From NCBI GenBank assembly GCA_963851245.1, contig CAWKOH010000007.1, positions 248,001 through 312,000 on the forward strand: a stretch of DNA of 64,000 nucleotides, in the 5' to 3' direction. The notes under the pieces were generated by a model. The model saw only the letters and a program-made list of their open reading frames with translations, ran no database searches and was not told where the DNA came from. Made by a program: the position numbers and the translations under genes. Each line of letters begins with the position of its first letter. The stretch's first letter is position 1. This document shows positions 42,948 to 53,753 of the stretch, one piece after another. The stretch is from CAWKOH01 sp963851245 (GTDB lineage Bacteria > Actinomycetota > Acidimicrobiia > Acidimicrobiales > Palsa-688).

Positions 42948-44033
42948 GTGGCTTCCCGGTGGGCCAAAGGGGCCGGCCTCGCGGGTGCGGCCCTGGTGAG
43001 CGGGGCCGCGGCCGCCGCGGTCGCGAGCGTGGCGGCCGCCCGCCGGCTACAGCGGGTACCCGAGACCGTCCCGCCCGAGGAGTTGGAAATTCCCGGAGAC
43101 GCCGTCGAACACGTAATCCGGATGTCAGACGGGGGCCGAATAAGACTGTGGGTGCGGGGGGAGACGGTGGGCGGGCGGCCGCCCATCGTCCTCCTGCACG
43201 GGATCACACTGGGGGCGGCCATCTGGCCCTACCAGCTTCGGGCTCTGGCCGACTCGGGCCATCGGGTCGTGGCCATCGACCTGAGGGGACACGGGGGCTC
43301 CACCGACGCGAGCGAGTCCGGGGCGGGGGTTGATCCGGAGGTCGCCGGCAAGGCCCCGAAGCCGTCGCCCCTGACGCTCGATCGCCTGGCCGCCGACGTG
43401 GAAGAGGTGATGGTCGCGCTCGACCTCCAGAACGCGGTCCTGGTGGGACACTCGATGGGGGGAATGGTGGCCCTGTTGATGGCGGCGCGCCATCCCGGGC
43501 TGGCGGCTGGTAAGGGCCGCGTTTCGGCTCTGGCCCTGGTGTCCTCGGCCGCCCATCCGGCCGGTCGCCGCGGGTTGATGGCGTTGCTGTCCGCGGCCCG
43601 ACCGGTCGTCTCCAGCGGCGCCGGCCTGGTCGCCCGGCTCCCCGGGCCGACGCTGCCGGCGGTGGACGCCGTCTACGCCCTGGCCCGGGTCACCTTCGGG
43701 GAGCAGCCCTCGCCCCGGCAGGTGTTTTTCACCGGCGCTATGACCGGGTCCGCCCCGGTCCGGGTGTCGGCGGAGCTGCTGGCCGACATCGTCGCTTTCG
43801 ACGCCAGGGACGTGCTCGGCTCGATCCGGCTGCCTACGACGGTGATTGTGGGAGACCTCGACGTGATCACGCCCCCGGATCAGTCGGAGGCCCTCGCCGC
43901 CGGAATATCGGGAGCGGAGCTGATCATCCTGCGACGGTGCGGCCACATGGTGATGCTCGAACGGCCGGCGGACCTGGACGACGCGATACTGGCGCTGGCC
44001 AAGCGGGCCGGGGTTGACGGCGGCCGGGGCTAG
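42948..44033 (+). CDS. Alpha/beta-fold hydrolase
   Basis: 361 residues from GTG 42948. A hydrophobic N-terminal segment (residues 9-30, Ala-rich) may be a signal-anchor. VLLHGITLGAAIW has the oxyanion HG, VLVGHSMGGMVALL the nucleophile Ser, VIVGDLDVITPPDQ the acid and CGHMVMLERP the His, so the triad is complete. Substrate unknown. It lies between alr and udg, where actinobacteria often carry such a hydrolase. Confidence 0.88.
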   Translation: MASRWAKGAGLAGAALVSGAAAAAVASVAAARRLQRVPETVPPEELEIPGDAVEHVIRMSDGGRIRLWVRGETVGGRPPIVLLHGITLGAAIWPYQLRALADSGHRVVAIDLRGHGGSTDASESGAGVDPEVAGKAPKPSPLTLDRLAADVEEVMVALDLQNAVLVGHSMGGMVALLMAARHPGLAAGKGRVSALALVSSAAHPAGRRGLMALLSAARPVVSSGAGLVARLPGPTLPAVDAVYALARVTFGEQPSPRQVFFTGAMTGSAPVRVSAELLADIVAFDARDVLGSIRLPTTVIVGDLDVITPPDQSEALAAGISGAELIILRRCGHMVMLERPADLDDAILALAKRAGVDGGRG

Positions 44034-44770
44034 CGGATGTGTATCAGCACGCTCCCGATGGCCTTGTCGTGCAAGGTCTGGTTCCGCGAGTCCCATAAGG
44101 GCCAGAGAATGTCGATCACCCCTCCGATGATCGTTATGGCCAGGATGAGATACACCGCCGCCCTGCCGATGGACCGGCCGAACCCGATGACGCCTCCGGT
44201 GTTGGCATCGACCACCCGCGTGCCTAGAGCCATCATGCCGACCGTTTGGGCTCGAGGTACCCCGAGCAGGATGGCGGCGTAGATGAACATCAACCCCTCT
44301 TCGCCGAATGAGATGCCTCTACCCCGGACCCCCGATAGGGCGACGAGGAGGATCGCCGCCACTACCCCGACGATGAGCGCGTCGATGATGGTCGCTCCCA
44401 CTCGGGTCCACCAGCCGGCCAGGTAGCCGCCCGTCACTTCGGGCTGCGCCTGCCAGTTGCCGCCGGGCTGGGAGTAAGGCGCATAGCCGCCCCCCGGAGG
44501 CGGCGGGGGGTAGGCGTTCCCGCCCGGATACGGCGGGTAACCCCCGCCCGGAGGGGGAGGCGGGTACGAATCGCCACCCGGAGGCGGCGGGGGATACCCG
44601 CCACCTTGCTGCGGATAGGGCGGGTAGCCGTTACTGGGGGGAGCCGCTGGACGCGGTGGCGGGTAAGAGCCCCCGGCCGGTGGCTGGGGCGGGTAGCTTC
44701 CACCCTGGGGAGGATCCGGACTGCCCCCGGATGGATCGTGCCAGGGATCCGGAGGTGGTGTGGTGCTCAC
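44030..44770 (-). CDS. RDD-family membrane protein with Pro/Gly/Tyr-rich N-terminus
   Basis: 246 residues from GTG 44770. Residues 1-110 are low-complexity, with repeated YPPPPPGG-type units. The RDD domain follows (GGYLAGWWTRVGATIIDALIVG with the Arg-Asp pair, QTVGMMALGTRVVDANTGG), with about three or four transmembrane helices and a C-terminal NQTLHDKAIGSVLI. Function unknown; the disordered N-terminus is probably cytoplasmic. Overlaps the hydrolase stop by 4 bp, tail to tail. Confidence 0.88.
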   Translation of the reverse strand: MSTTPPPDPWHDPSGGSPDPPQGGSYPPQPPAGGSYPPPRPAAPPSNGYPPYPQQGGGYPPPPPGGDSYPPPPPGGGYPPYPGGNAYPPPPPGGGYAPYSQPGGNWQAQPEVTGGYLAGWWTRVGATIIDALIVGVVAAILLVALSGVRGRGISFGEEGLMFIYAAILLGVPRAQTVGMMALGTRVVDANTGGVIGFGRSIGRAAVYLILAITIIGGVIDILWPLWDSRNQTLHDKAIGSVLIHIR

Positions 44771-44882
44771 GTCTCCTCGATTCTGTCCGCCCGAGATCCG
44801 AACGGCTGTTCGCGTTCAACGGTATCAACTGCCCTGTTTCAAGCGGCGTGAAGGGCCCAGGGCGGTCGGTAGATTGGCAATC

Positions 44883-45485
44883 GTGCCTGGGCTAGCCGAC
44901 GTCGAGCGCGTGGCGCTGGCGTGCACCCTCTGCGCTCTCTCGCAGGGCCGCACCACGGTCGTTTTCGGCGAAGGTGACCCTTATGCGGGGCTGATGGTCG
45001 TCGGCGAGGGCCCGGGCCGGGAAGAGGACTTGCAGGGCCGGCCCTTCGTGGGCCGGTCCGGGCAGCTACTCGACAAGCTCCTGCAAGAAGAAGCAGGGTT
45101 GGCCCGTCGCCAGGTCTACATCGCCAACGTCGTGAAGTGCCGCCCGCCGGGCAACCGGGATCCCCTTCCTGACGAGATTGCCTCGTGCCGCCCTTATCTC
45201 GACCAGCAAATCGAGCTGATCAGGCCGCGTGTGGTGCTCACCCTCGGCAACTTCGCCACCCGGGCCCTGCTCGGCACGAACGAGGGGATCAGCCGGCTGC
45301 GGGGCCGCACCTATCCCTTCGAACCAGGAGCCGTCCTGGTGCCCACCTTCCACCCGGCGGCCGCCTTGCGGGGAGGAGGGGAGGTCGTGGCCAGGATGCG
45401 GGCCGACATAGTCAGGGCCCGGCAGGCGCTCGACGACGCCAGAGCCGTCGAAACGACACCCGAACTCCGGCCCGAGCCCACATGA
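44883..45485 (+). CDS. udg: Type 4 (iron-sulfur) uracil-DNA glycosylase
   Basis: 200 residues from GTG 44883. C14 and C17 (CTLC), C86 (VVKCRPPGN) and C102 (IASCRPYL) match the four 4Fe-4S ligands. GEGPGREEDLQGRPFVGRSG is the active-site motif and VPTFHPAAALRG the late motif. Removes uracil from DNA. TAGATT at 44870-44875 is a good -10 placed so the message would be leaderless; no Shine-Dalgarno is present. Confidence 0.93.
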   Translation: MPGLADVERVALACTLCALSQGRTTVVFGEGDPYAGLMVVGEGPGREEDLQGRPFVGRSGQLLDKLLQEEAGLARRQVYIANVVKCRPPGNRDPLPDEIASCRPYLDQQIELIRPRVVLTLGNFATRALLGTNEGISRLRGRTYPFEPGAVLVPTFHPAAALRGGGEVVARMRADIVRARQALDDARAVETTPELRPEPT

Positions 45486-45991
45486 GACCGCCCGTCGAAG
45501 TCGTCTGCTCGAGCCCGGCCCAGACACAGTCCGTAGCCGCGGCCGTGGCGCCGCTGCTGGAGCCAGGCGACGTCGTACTCCTCGACGGCGATCTGGGCGC
45601 CGGCAAGACCACTTTCACCCAGGGCCTGGCTCGGGCCATGGGCGTCACCGAGGCGGTGACGAGCCCAACCTTCACCCTCGTCCGCAGCTACCGCGCCGGA
45701 GGCGGATTGGAACTTCTTCACGTGGACGTTTACCGCCTCGATCTCCTCTCCGAGGTCGTCGATCTCGGCTTGCCCGAGTATCTCGACGACGGCGCCGTCG
45801 CCGTGATCGAATGGGGCGCACGGGCCGCCGCCGCCCTGGCTCCCGACCACCTGCAGATTCGCATCGACATGACCGATAGCGACGCCGACCGGCGGCTGAC
45901 CTTCGAAGCTACCGGTCCCGGCTGGGGGTCGAGACTCGACGCCGTGGCGGTCGCGGTCGGCGCCGTCACCGGACAGGCCGCAACCGCATGA
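45482..45991 (+). CDS. tsaE: tRNA threonylcarbamoyladenosine biosynthesis ATPase TsaE
   Basis: 169 residues from ATG 45482, overlapping the udg stop. The P-loop GDLGAGKTTFTQGLARA and SPTFTLVRSY are family motifs; HVDVYRL and VIEWGARA follow. Works with TsaB and TsaD to install t6A37 in tRNA. The chain tsaE-tsaB-rimI-tsaD is coupled by overlaps. Confidence 0.95.
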   Translation: MRPPVEVVCSSPAQTQSVAAAVAPLLEPGDVVLLDGDLGAGKTTFTQGLARAMGVTEAVTSPTFTLVRSYRAGGGLELLHVDVYRLDLLSEVVDLGLPEYLDDGAVAVIEWGARAAAALAPDHLQIRIDMTDSDADRRLTFEATGPGWGSRLDAVAVAVGAVTGQAATA

Positions 45992-46680
45992 GCTTCACCC
46001 TCGCCATCGACACCGCCACTCCGCAGGTCAGTGTGGCTCTGGGAGGTCCAGACGGCGTGGTCGGTGAGGTCAACCTGCGGCCCGGCCGCCGGCACGGGGA
46101 GGTGCTGGCTCCAGCTATCGAGTCCTTGCTGCGCTTGTCCGGTGCCCGGCTCGATCAAGTCGAACGGATCGGAGTGGACACCGGCCCGGGGCTCTTCACC
46201 GGGCTTAGGGTCGGCGTGGCCACCGCCAAAGCCCTGGCGTCGGCGCTCGACGTGCCGGTGGTGCCCTGCACGTCCCTAGACCTGCTGGCCCACCCGCACC
46301 GGGGCTCGGGTGCTCTCGTCGCGGCGGTAGTGGATGCCCGGCGCGGCCAGGTGTTCTGGGCGTTGTACCAGCCCGCCCTCGGGGGCAGTGCCGTGGTTCA
46401 GGTCACGGACCCTGCCGTGGCGGACCCGGATGACGTCGCCGCCTCGCTGCCCTACGCCGCCGACCACGTCGTCGTCGCCGGCGACGGCGCCCGCCGCTAC
46501 GCCGCCCAGATGACCCAGGTACCCGGGCTGAGCCTTGCCGGGCCGGAGTTCGACCACCCCCGGGCGTCGGTGCTCCTGGCCTTGTTGGGCACCCGCCCGG
46601 CCTTGCCGGCTGAGAAGGTCACGCCGACCTACCTGCGCGGCGCCGACGTCCGGATCGGATGGGTGCGGCGCGATGGGTGA
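45988..46680 (+). CDS. tsaB: tRNA threonylcarbamoyladenosine biosynthesis protein TsaB
   Basis: 230 residues. LAIDTATPQVSVALGG and IGVDTGPGLFTGLRVGVATAKALA are the TsaB marks. An inactive paralogue of TsaD that scaffolds the t6A complex. The ATG overlaps the tsaE stop. Confidence 0.95.
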   Translation: MSFTLAIDTATPQVSVALGGPDGVVGEVNLRPGRRHGEVLAPAIESLLRLSGARLDQVERIGVDTGPGLFTGLRVGVATAKALASALDVPVVPCTSLDLLAHPHRGSGALVAAVVDARRGQVFWALYQPALGGSAVVQVTDPAVADPDDVAASLPYAADHVVVAGDGARRYAAQMTQVPGLSLAGPEFDHPRASVLLALLGTRPALPAEKVTPTYLRGADVRIGWVRRDG

Positions 46681-47260
46681 GGTGACCAGGCCGCAGGCTC
46701 GGTCCGGCGAGCAGGGTCTGGAGGTTCACCTGGTGCCTCTGCGCCGGCGCCACCTCCGGTCGGTGTTGAAGATCGAGAGCCAGGTGTACCCGACGCCCTG
46801 GTCTTTCGCGCTGTTCATGAGCGAGCTCAACCTGCGGAACACCCGCCACTATGTGGCGGCCCGGGTGGGCGGGCTGGTAGCGGGCTACGCCGGCGTCATG
46901 TTCAGCGGCGACGAGGCCCACGTGACGAACATCGCCGTCGACCCGGCCTGGCAGCGGCACCAGATCGGGACCCGCCTCCTCACCAACCTGGCCCAGGGCG
47001 CCGTGGCCCACGGCGCCCGCAACCTGACGCTGGAAGTCCGCCTCTCGAACGGGCCGGCCCAGGCCATGTACCGGAGGTTCGGTTTCGAGGTGGAAGGGGT
47101 ACGCAAGAACTACTACGCCGAGAGCCACGAGGACGCCCTCATCATGTGGGCCCGCGGGGTGGATACAGCGGAGTACGCCGACCGTCTGGCTGCCATCGGC
47201 GCCGGCGTTCGCGGGGTAACGGTCGATGAGACGAGCGTGGCCGCCCGCAGGTCCCGATAG
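46673..47260 (+). CDS. rimI: Ribosomal protein S18-alanine N-acetyltransferase (GNAT)
   Basis: 195 residues from ATG 46673. GNAT fold with acetyl-CoA loop NIAVDPAWQRHQIGTRLL, and LEVRLSNGPAQAMYRRFGF plus RKNYYAESHEDALIM, typical of RimI. The C-terminal 35 residues are an extra tail. Position between tsaB and tsaD is the widespread order; overlaps tsaB by 8 bp. Confidence 0.92.
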   Translation: MGEVTRPQARSGEQGLEVHLVPLRRRHLRSVLKIESQVYPTPWSFALFMSELNLRNTRHYVAARVGGLVAGYAGVMFSGDEAHVTNIAVDPAWQRHQIGTRLLTNLAQGAVAHGARNLTLEVRLSNGPAQAMYRRFGFEVEGVRKNYYAESHEDALIMWARGVDTAEYADRLAAIGAGVRGVTVDETSVAARRSR

Positions 47261-48261
47261 TGACGGTAATCCTGGCCATCGAGACGTCCTGCGACGAGAC
47301 CGCTGCCGCGGTGGTGGAGGACGGCCGCCTGGTCCGAAGCTCGGTGGTGAGCAGCCAGGTCGACACCCACGCTCCCTACGGGGGAGTGGTACCCGAAGTG
47401 GCCGGCCGGGCTCACGTGGACCTGCTCACGCCCGTCGTGACCGAAGCCATGCGCCAAGCGAGCGTCACAGGGGGCGACCTGGACGCCGTGGCCGCCACCC
47501 TTGGCCCCGGGTTGATCGGATCGCTGCTCGTTGGTGTCAGCGCCGCCAAGGCCTACTCGCTGGCCTGGGGCGTGCCCTTCGTCGGCGTGAACCACCTCGA
47601 GGGGCACCTGCACGCCGCCTTCCTCGAGGAACCCGACATGGCCCTTCCCGCCGTGGTCCTGCTCGTGTCGGGCGGGCACACCATGTTGATCGAGATGGAG
47701 GCCGGCGGCCGGTACCGACTGCTGGGCCAGACGATCGACGACGCCGCCGGCGAGGCCTTCGACAAGGTGGCCCGCTTCCTGGGCCTGGGCTACCCGGGCG
47801 GTCCGGCCATCGACCGGCTGTCCACGGAGGGCGACCCACAAGCCGTCGCCTTCCCCCGGGGCCTACGAGGCGAGGGGCTCGACTTCTCCTTCAGCGGGCT
47901 CAAGACCAGCGTGATCAACTACGTCCGCAATCACCCGGATGTGTCCACGGCCGACGTGGCCGCTTCGTTCCAGGAGGCGGTCGTGGACATCTTGGTCGAA
48001 AAGACCGGGCTGGCCGCCGCTCACGTCCAGGCCCGGTCCGTGTGCATCGGTGGAGGCGTGGCCGCCAACTCGACCTTGCGCGAGCGAATCGTCAACGCCG
48101 CCGGCAAGGACGGACTGCAGGCCTTCATCCCCAGCCGGGCCATGTGCACCGACAATGCCGCCATGGTGGGGGCGACCGCCTGGTACCGGTTGCGGCTGGA
48201 CGGGCCGACCCCTCTGGACGCCTCCGCCGACCCCAATCTGCGTCTTCCGCTCGACGCCTGA
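47260..48261 (+). CDS. tsaD: tRNA N6-threonylcarbamoyladenosine synthase catalytic subunit TsaD
   Basis: 333 residues from GTG 47260. IETSCDETAAAVVEDG opens the ASKHA fold; the iron/zinc ligands are H112 and H116 in NHLEGHLHAAF, and LVSGGHTMLIEME follows. Full length. Transfers threonylcarbamoyl to A37 of tRNA. Confidence 0.96.
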   Translation: MTVILAIETSCDETAAAVVEDGRLVRSSVVSSQVDTHAPYGGVVPEVAGRAHVDLLTPVVTEAMRQASVTGGDLDAVAATLGPGLIGSLLVGVSAAKAYSLAWGVPFVGVNHLEGHLHAAFLEEPDMALPAVVLLVSGGHTMLIEMEAGGRYRLLGQTIDDAAGEAFDKVARFLGLGYPGGPAIDRLSTEGDPQAVAFPRGLRGEGLDFSFSGLKTSVINYVRNHPDVSTADVAASFQEAVVDILVEKTGLAAAHVQARSVCIGGGVAANSTLRERIVNAAGKDGLQAFIPSRAMCTDNAAMVGATAWYRLRLDGPTPLDASADPNLRLPLDA

Positions 48262-48270
48262 GAACTTCGT

Positions 48271-48300
48271 TTGAAAGTAGCGCGTGGGGGCCGCTATCGT
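48271..48300 (+). promoter_or_regulatory. groESL promoter
   Basis: TTGAAA (48271-48276) and TATCGT (48295-48300) with an 18-bp spacer, immediately upstream of and touching the CIRCE element, as expected for a vegetative promoter blocked by HrcA. Confidence 0.65.
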
Positions 48301-48326
48301 TAGCACTCGCAAGGTGAGAGTGCTAA
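48300..48326. promoter_or_regulatory. CIRCE operator (HrcA binding site)
   Basis: Perfect TTAGCACTC (48300-48308), 9-bp spacer, GAGTGCTAA (48318-48326): the canonical CIRCE inverted repeat. HrcA represses groESL from such sites and releases on heat shock. hrcA itself is not in the window. Confidence 0.97.
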
Positions 48327-48348
48327 CAGCCAACGGAGGCGCACTGAT

Positions 48349-48639
48349 ATGAGTCTGCAGCCGCTCGACGATCGGATCGTCGTACGACCCAGCGAGGCCG
48401 AGGAGAAGACCGCTTCGGGTCTGGTCATCCCCGACACCGCCAAAGAGAAGCCCCAGCAGGGCGAGGTCATCTCGGTAGGACCCGGCCGTAGGGCCGAGAA
48501 CACCGGCGAGTTGATCCCCCTCGACATCGCCGTCGGCGACAAGGTCGTCTACTCGAAGTACGGCGGGACCGAGATCACCATCGACGGTGAGGACCTTCTC
48601 ATCCTCACCAGCCGCGACGTGCTCGCGAAGGTCAAGTAA
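48349..48639 (+). CDS. groES: Co-chaperonin GroES
   Basis: 96 residues. LQPLDDRIVVRPSEAEEKTASGLVIPD-type start (partly quoted: LQPLDDRIVVRPSEAEEKT) with the mobile loop, and VVYSKYGGTEITIDGED. Caps GroEL. GGAGG precedes ATG 48349. groEL begins directly after the stop. Confidence 0.98.
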   Translation: MSLQPLDDRIVVRPSEAEEKTASGLVIPDTAKEKPQQGEVISVGPGRRAENTGELIPLDIAVGDKVVYSKYGGTEITIDGEDLLILTSRDVLAKVK

Positions 48640-50292
<1,653 letters not shown>

Positions 50293-50327
50293 GCCCCTTC
50301 CGGCCAACAAGCGCCCTCAGTACCAAC

Positions 50328-50360
50328 CGAAAGGCTCCGTCCAGGGGACGGAGCCTTTCG
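50328..50360. terminator. Perfect 15-bp hairpin after groEL
   Basis: Positions 50328-50342 pair with 50346-50360 over 15 bp without mismatch around an AGG loop; the outer bases (GAAAGG/CCTTTC) give short A- and U-tracts in the stem. No separate T-run follows, so termination is by hairpin strength or an L-shaped terminator. 35 bp after the groEL stop. Confidence 0.8.
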
Positions 50361-50527
50361 CCGTACCGGGGCGGCCGGCTGCGTGTGGAATTCTTGATCG
50401 CGAGCGCATTTATTGACGCGAGGCGTCGATTTCTTTACACGGAAACGAGAGACGCACACGCTGCACGCTGATGCGCCCACCGCGCTTCGTCGCCGGAGCC
50501 TTCCTCCTACCTCGTAAATTGGGAGGC

Positions 50528-50746
50528 ATGGACCGCCCGCCGCCCGACCCGGCCAAGCTGCTCGACGTCTGGATGGAATGGGAGCGGGGCGAGACTCCGC
50601 CGGGTCGGGTGATGTCCAACCTCAAGACCGGTGGTTTGCGCGAGGTTCTCGAAGGGCTGGTTACCGTCGCCGCCCCGCATCAGCCGGTCGCATCCGCGAT
50701 CGACGCCGGCCATCCTTCGGCGGAGTCCTGGAAGCCGGTTGTCTGA
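50528..50746 (+). CDS. Small conserved hypothetical protein
   Basis: 72 residues from ATG 50528, with GGGAGG (50521-50526) as Shine-Dalgarno. PAKLLDVWMEWERGETPPGRVMSNLKTGGL is recognisably conserved-looking, mostly helical, with no Cys, signal or membrane segment. I do not recognise a function. It overlaps the TTG start of the Nudix gene by 8 bp, suggesting cotranslation. TTGACG at 50412-50417 may be its -35. Confidence 0.7.
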   Translation: MDRPPPDPAKLLDVWMEWERGETPPGRVMSNLKTGGLREVLEGLVTVAAPHQPVASAIDAGHPSAESWKPVV

Positions 50747-51455
50747 CCCGGTCGAGGCCGCGCCGACACGCGGTGGCCCGCAGGTCATCCCCAGACCGAG
50801 CGCCTGGCGCCCCGGTCCCGGGGCGGCGTGGAGCCGTCAGGGTTATGAGCTTCCGCCCCGAATCCTGGTGGCCGATGTGCGCGTCGCCCTCTTCGCCCGA
50901 GGTGACCCGGATGACCGCCCCCCGGCAGAGGTACCGCGGGTGGCCCTGCCGGGGGCATCACGACGGCCGGCCGCGGTGCTGTGCGCCCTCTTCGACGAGG
51001 AGGGCCAGGCGCACGTCGTCCTGACCAGGCGGTCTTCCCGCTTGCGCTCGCACACCCACCAGGTCTCCTTTCCCGGAGGGAGGCTCGACCGGGGCGAGGA
51101 CCCGCTCGCGGCGGCTCTGCGGGAGGCCAAGGAGGAAGTGGGAATGGATCCTTCCGGGGTCGAGGTCGTCGGGCGCTTGGCGAAGCTGCGCACCGCCCTC
51201 AACCCCGCTCCGATCACCCCGTTCGTTGCCGTCCTGCCGGCCCGACCGGACTTGCGGCCGAACCCGGCTGAGGTCGAGCGGGCTTATACCGTGCCTCTGA
51301 TGGAGCTGAGCGGGCCGGACGTGTACCGGCAGGAGATCTGGACCTTCCCAGACGGGGAGGACCGGCCGATGGAGTTCTACGAGCTGATAGGCGACACGGT
51401 CTGGGGCGCCACGGCGCGCATGCTCACAGAGCTACTGGACCTGGTGCTGACCTAG
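50739..51455 (+). CDS. Nudix hydrolase, CoA-pyrophosphatase-like
   Basis: 238 residues from TTG 50739. The Nudix box GGRLDRGEDPLAAALREAKEEVG (G-x5-E-x7-REAKEEVG) is complete, and the preceding LTRRSSRLRSHTHQVSFPGG is the UPF0035 motif that marks CoA diphosphatases. An actinobacterial IPRPSAWRPGPGAAW segment precedes it. Converges on and overlaps the K+ channel gene by 24 bp. Confidence 0.85.
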   Translation: MSDPVEAAPTRGGPQVIPRPSAWRPGPGAAWSRQGYELPPRILVADVRVALFARGDPDDRPPAEVPRVALPGASRRPAAVLCALFDEEGQAHVVLTRRSSRLRSHTHQVSFPGGRLDRGEDPLAAALREAKEEVGMDPSGVEVVGRLAKLRTALNPAPITPFVAVLPARPDLRPNPAEVERAYTVPLMELSGPDVYRQEIWTFPDGEDRPMEFYELIGDTVWGATARMLTELLDLVLT

Positions 51456-52476
51456 GGCCAGGGACCGCAGGGCGGCGACCTGGCCCGAGTCGCCGATCAC
51501 TATCAGCACCTCGCCGGCGACGATCTCAGCGGTCGGCGGCGGGTTGGTACGGAACGTGCCCCCTGGCTCTCGCATGGCCAGCACCAGAGTGCCGGTCAGA
51601 TCGTGCACACGGGCACTTCGAAGGGTTTCGCCGGCCAGCGGGGAGGCCTCACTGACCCGGACCTGCTCCAGGCGGAACTCCAGACTTCCATCGTGCATGA
51701 CGACATCGAGGAACTCGGCCACGTGCGGTTGCACGGCCAGAGCCGCCATACGCGGCTCCTCCGAGGTCCTGCGGGTTCACCACCCGGTCGGCGCCGGCCT
51801 GGTGAAGCTTGGACACCGCCTGCTCGCTGGCCGCCCGGGAAACGATGAACAGATCCGGCCGCATCGACCGCCCCGTGAGAGTGACGTAAAGGTTGTCAGC
51901 GTCCGCGTTGAGGGCCGTGATTAGGACCCGGGCCCGATCGATACCTGCGGCCCGCAGGACTTCCTCGTCGGTCGCGTCACCGTGGACCGAGGGGCCGATC
52001 ACCGTAGCGATGCGGTCGGCGGCCGAGTCGACCACGACCACGTCGGCCTGGGCGGCCTCGAGGTTGTGGGCGATGGCCCTGCCGACCCGCCCCCAGCCGC
52101 ACACGATCACGTGCTCGTGCATACCTCTGATCTGTTGCTCCATCCTGCGCCTCCGAAATGTGCCCCCTAAGTAGCCCTCGATAAAGGACTCGATCAGGAC
52201 GCTCAAGGTGTATGCAGCGGTACCTACTCCCAGAAGAATGAGAATGATGGTGAAAACCTGCTCACCATGTGTGAAGCGGTGGAGCTCGCCATATCCGACG
52301 GTCGTGACGGTGGTGACGGTCTCGAAGGCGGCGTCATAGAAACCGAAGCCGAACGCCATGTAACCGGCCGTGCCCCCGACCAGCACGATGAGCATGGCGA
52401 TCAGGCTCACCGTGAGCCTTCTGGCGGTTGTGAGGCGGAACCTCGGGTGGCCTGCGTTCGGCGCCGGTATCCGCAC
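51432..52476 (-). pseudogene. Two-TM potassium channel with TrkA/RCK domains, one frameshift
   Basis: From ATG 52476: two hydrophobic helices flank the selectivity filter TVTTVGYGE, then the RCK N-domain HVIVCGWGRVGRAIAHNLE with NAD-type GxGxxG. After VVNPQDLGGA the frame is lost at about 51751-51755; the C-terminal RCK_C domain resumes in the next frame (MAALAVQPHVAEFLDVVMHD to the stop at 51432). One extra G accounts for it. Repaired, the protein is about 347 residues, an MthK-like ligand-gated K+ channel. Confidence 0.8.
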
Positions 52477-52552
52477 GGCGAGATCCTAGGGTCCATGCCC
52501 GAAAGGAGTACCGATACCGCGCCCACCCGGACACCCGGTACCGTATGTAGGG

Positions 52553-53613
52553 ATGATTTGCCCTCGCTGTGGCACGGTACCGGCTGGTCAGGTAGCCAGC
52601 TGCGCCCGTTGTGGCGGTTTCCTCGCGCCGCCTGCCACCCAACCGGGCCCCGAGCCGCCGGTCCCGCGAGCGCCGACCCGGAGAGGTGAGCTGGCCCAGC
52701 AGGAATCGGGGATCGTTCCCACCGTGCTGGCCCGGCCCCGACCCGCGCCTCTCAAGCCCGCGGCGCCCACCGGCCTCCCGAATACTGGATCCGAGTCGCC
52801 GGCGCCGGTGATCGGCTCGCCTGTCGCGACTCCCCCGACTCCGCCCGCCGTCCCGGTCGGAACAGCCGGGGCAACATCCGGCGCGACAACTGGCCCGGTG
52901 ACCGGCACTGGCGCAGCCCCTGCGCCCGGGCTTACCAGCCCGCCCGATCCGAACTGGCCCCCGCCGCCGGCCACGTGGGAGCCGGCCCCCGCCGGGGCTT
53001 GGGCTCCTCCCACGGCCAGCCCGCTGGCGGGGCCGCAGGCCACGGTCCCGCAGCCCCCGGCTCTTCAGCCTCCCGTATCGCAGCCCCCCGCGTCGCCGGC
53101 CCCCGTATCGCCGGCCCCGGTTGCGCGGCCCGCCGCCTCGCCGACCTCCCCGGCGGCCTCGTCCCCATCGGCCGGCCCCAGCCCCGCCCCCGGGACATCC
53201 CCGGCGGCCGCCGCCCCTCCGCCCCCGACCTGGGCTCCCCCGGCCGGGACAGGCGGACAACCCGGATGGGCTCCGCCCCCGCCGGTGGCGAGTATCCCGC
53301 CCCCCAGCCGACGGGATGGATTCGCCCCACTTGGCGCAGCCGCCAGGCCGACTATCCCGGCTCCCCGTACGCCCCGTATTCGACTACCGGCCCTCCGACC
53401 TACTTTTGGCTCTCGCTGGCCTGCACGTTGCTGTTCTTCCCGATGGGCCTGGTGGCGGTGGCGTACTCGATCCTCGTGACCCGGAGGTCTCAATCCGGAG
53501 ATGTGTCAGGGGCGGCGAAAGCCAGCCATCTGGCCCGCACCTGGTGCCTGGCCACCCTGGTGGCCTTCACCGTGATCGCAGTGGTCGTCGGCCTCACTGG
53601 CGTACACACCTGA
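52553..53613 (+). pseudogene. Zinc-ribbon, proline-rich CD225/dispanin-like membrane protein, one frameshift
   Basis: From ATG 52553: a zinc ribbon MICPRCGTVPAGQVASCARCGG, about 220 residues rich in Pro/Ala, then in another frame two transmembrane helices, PTYFWLSLACTLLFFPMG and CLATLVAFTVIAVVVGL, with the CD225-type loop GAAKASHLARTWC between them. The frame switches at a run of six C (53300-53305); a seventh C would join both halves into about 354 residues. Function unknown; similar proteins have a ribbon on a disordered tether to the membrane. Confidence 0.7.
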
Positions 53614-53753
53614 GCCGTCGCGTCCGGCCCGTAGCGCCGTCCCGCCTGACCTGAAGCAGGGCTCGCAGCTGCCTGCGCGGTTCATCGTTACCGTCCCCCC
53701 GGACACTACGCTGTATCGATACCGACGACGACGATGCGAGCGAGGGAGATCAG

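Noticed and set aside
52334..53260. Gly/Arg-rich 308-codon minus-strand frame opposite the zinc-ribbon gene
   Set aside because: Composition is the mirror of the proline-rich plus-strand gene and no domain is visible.
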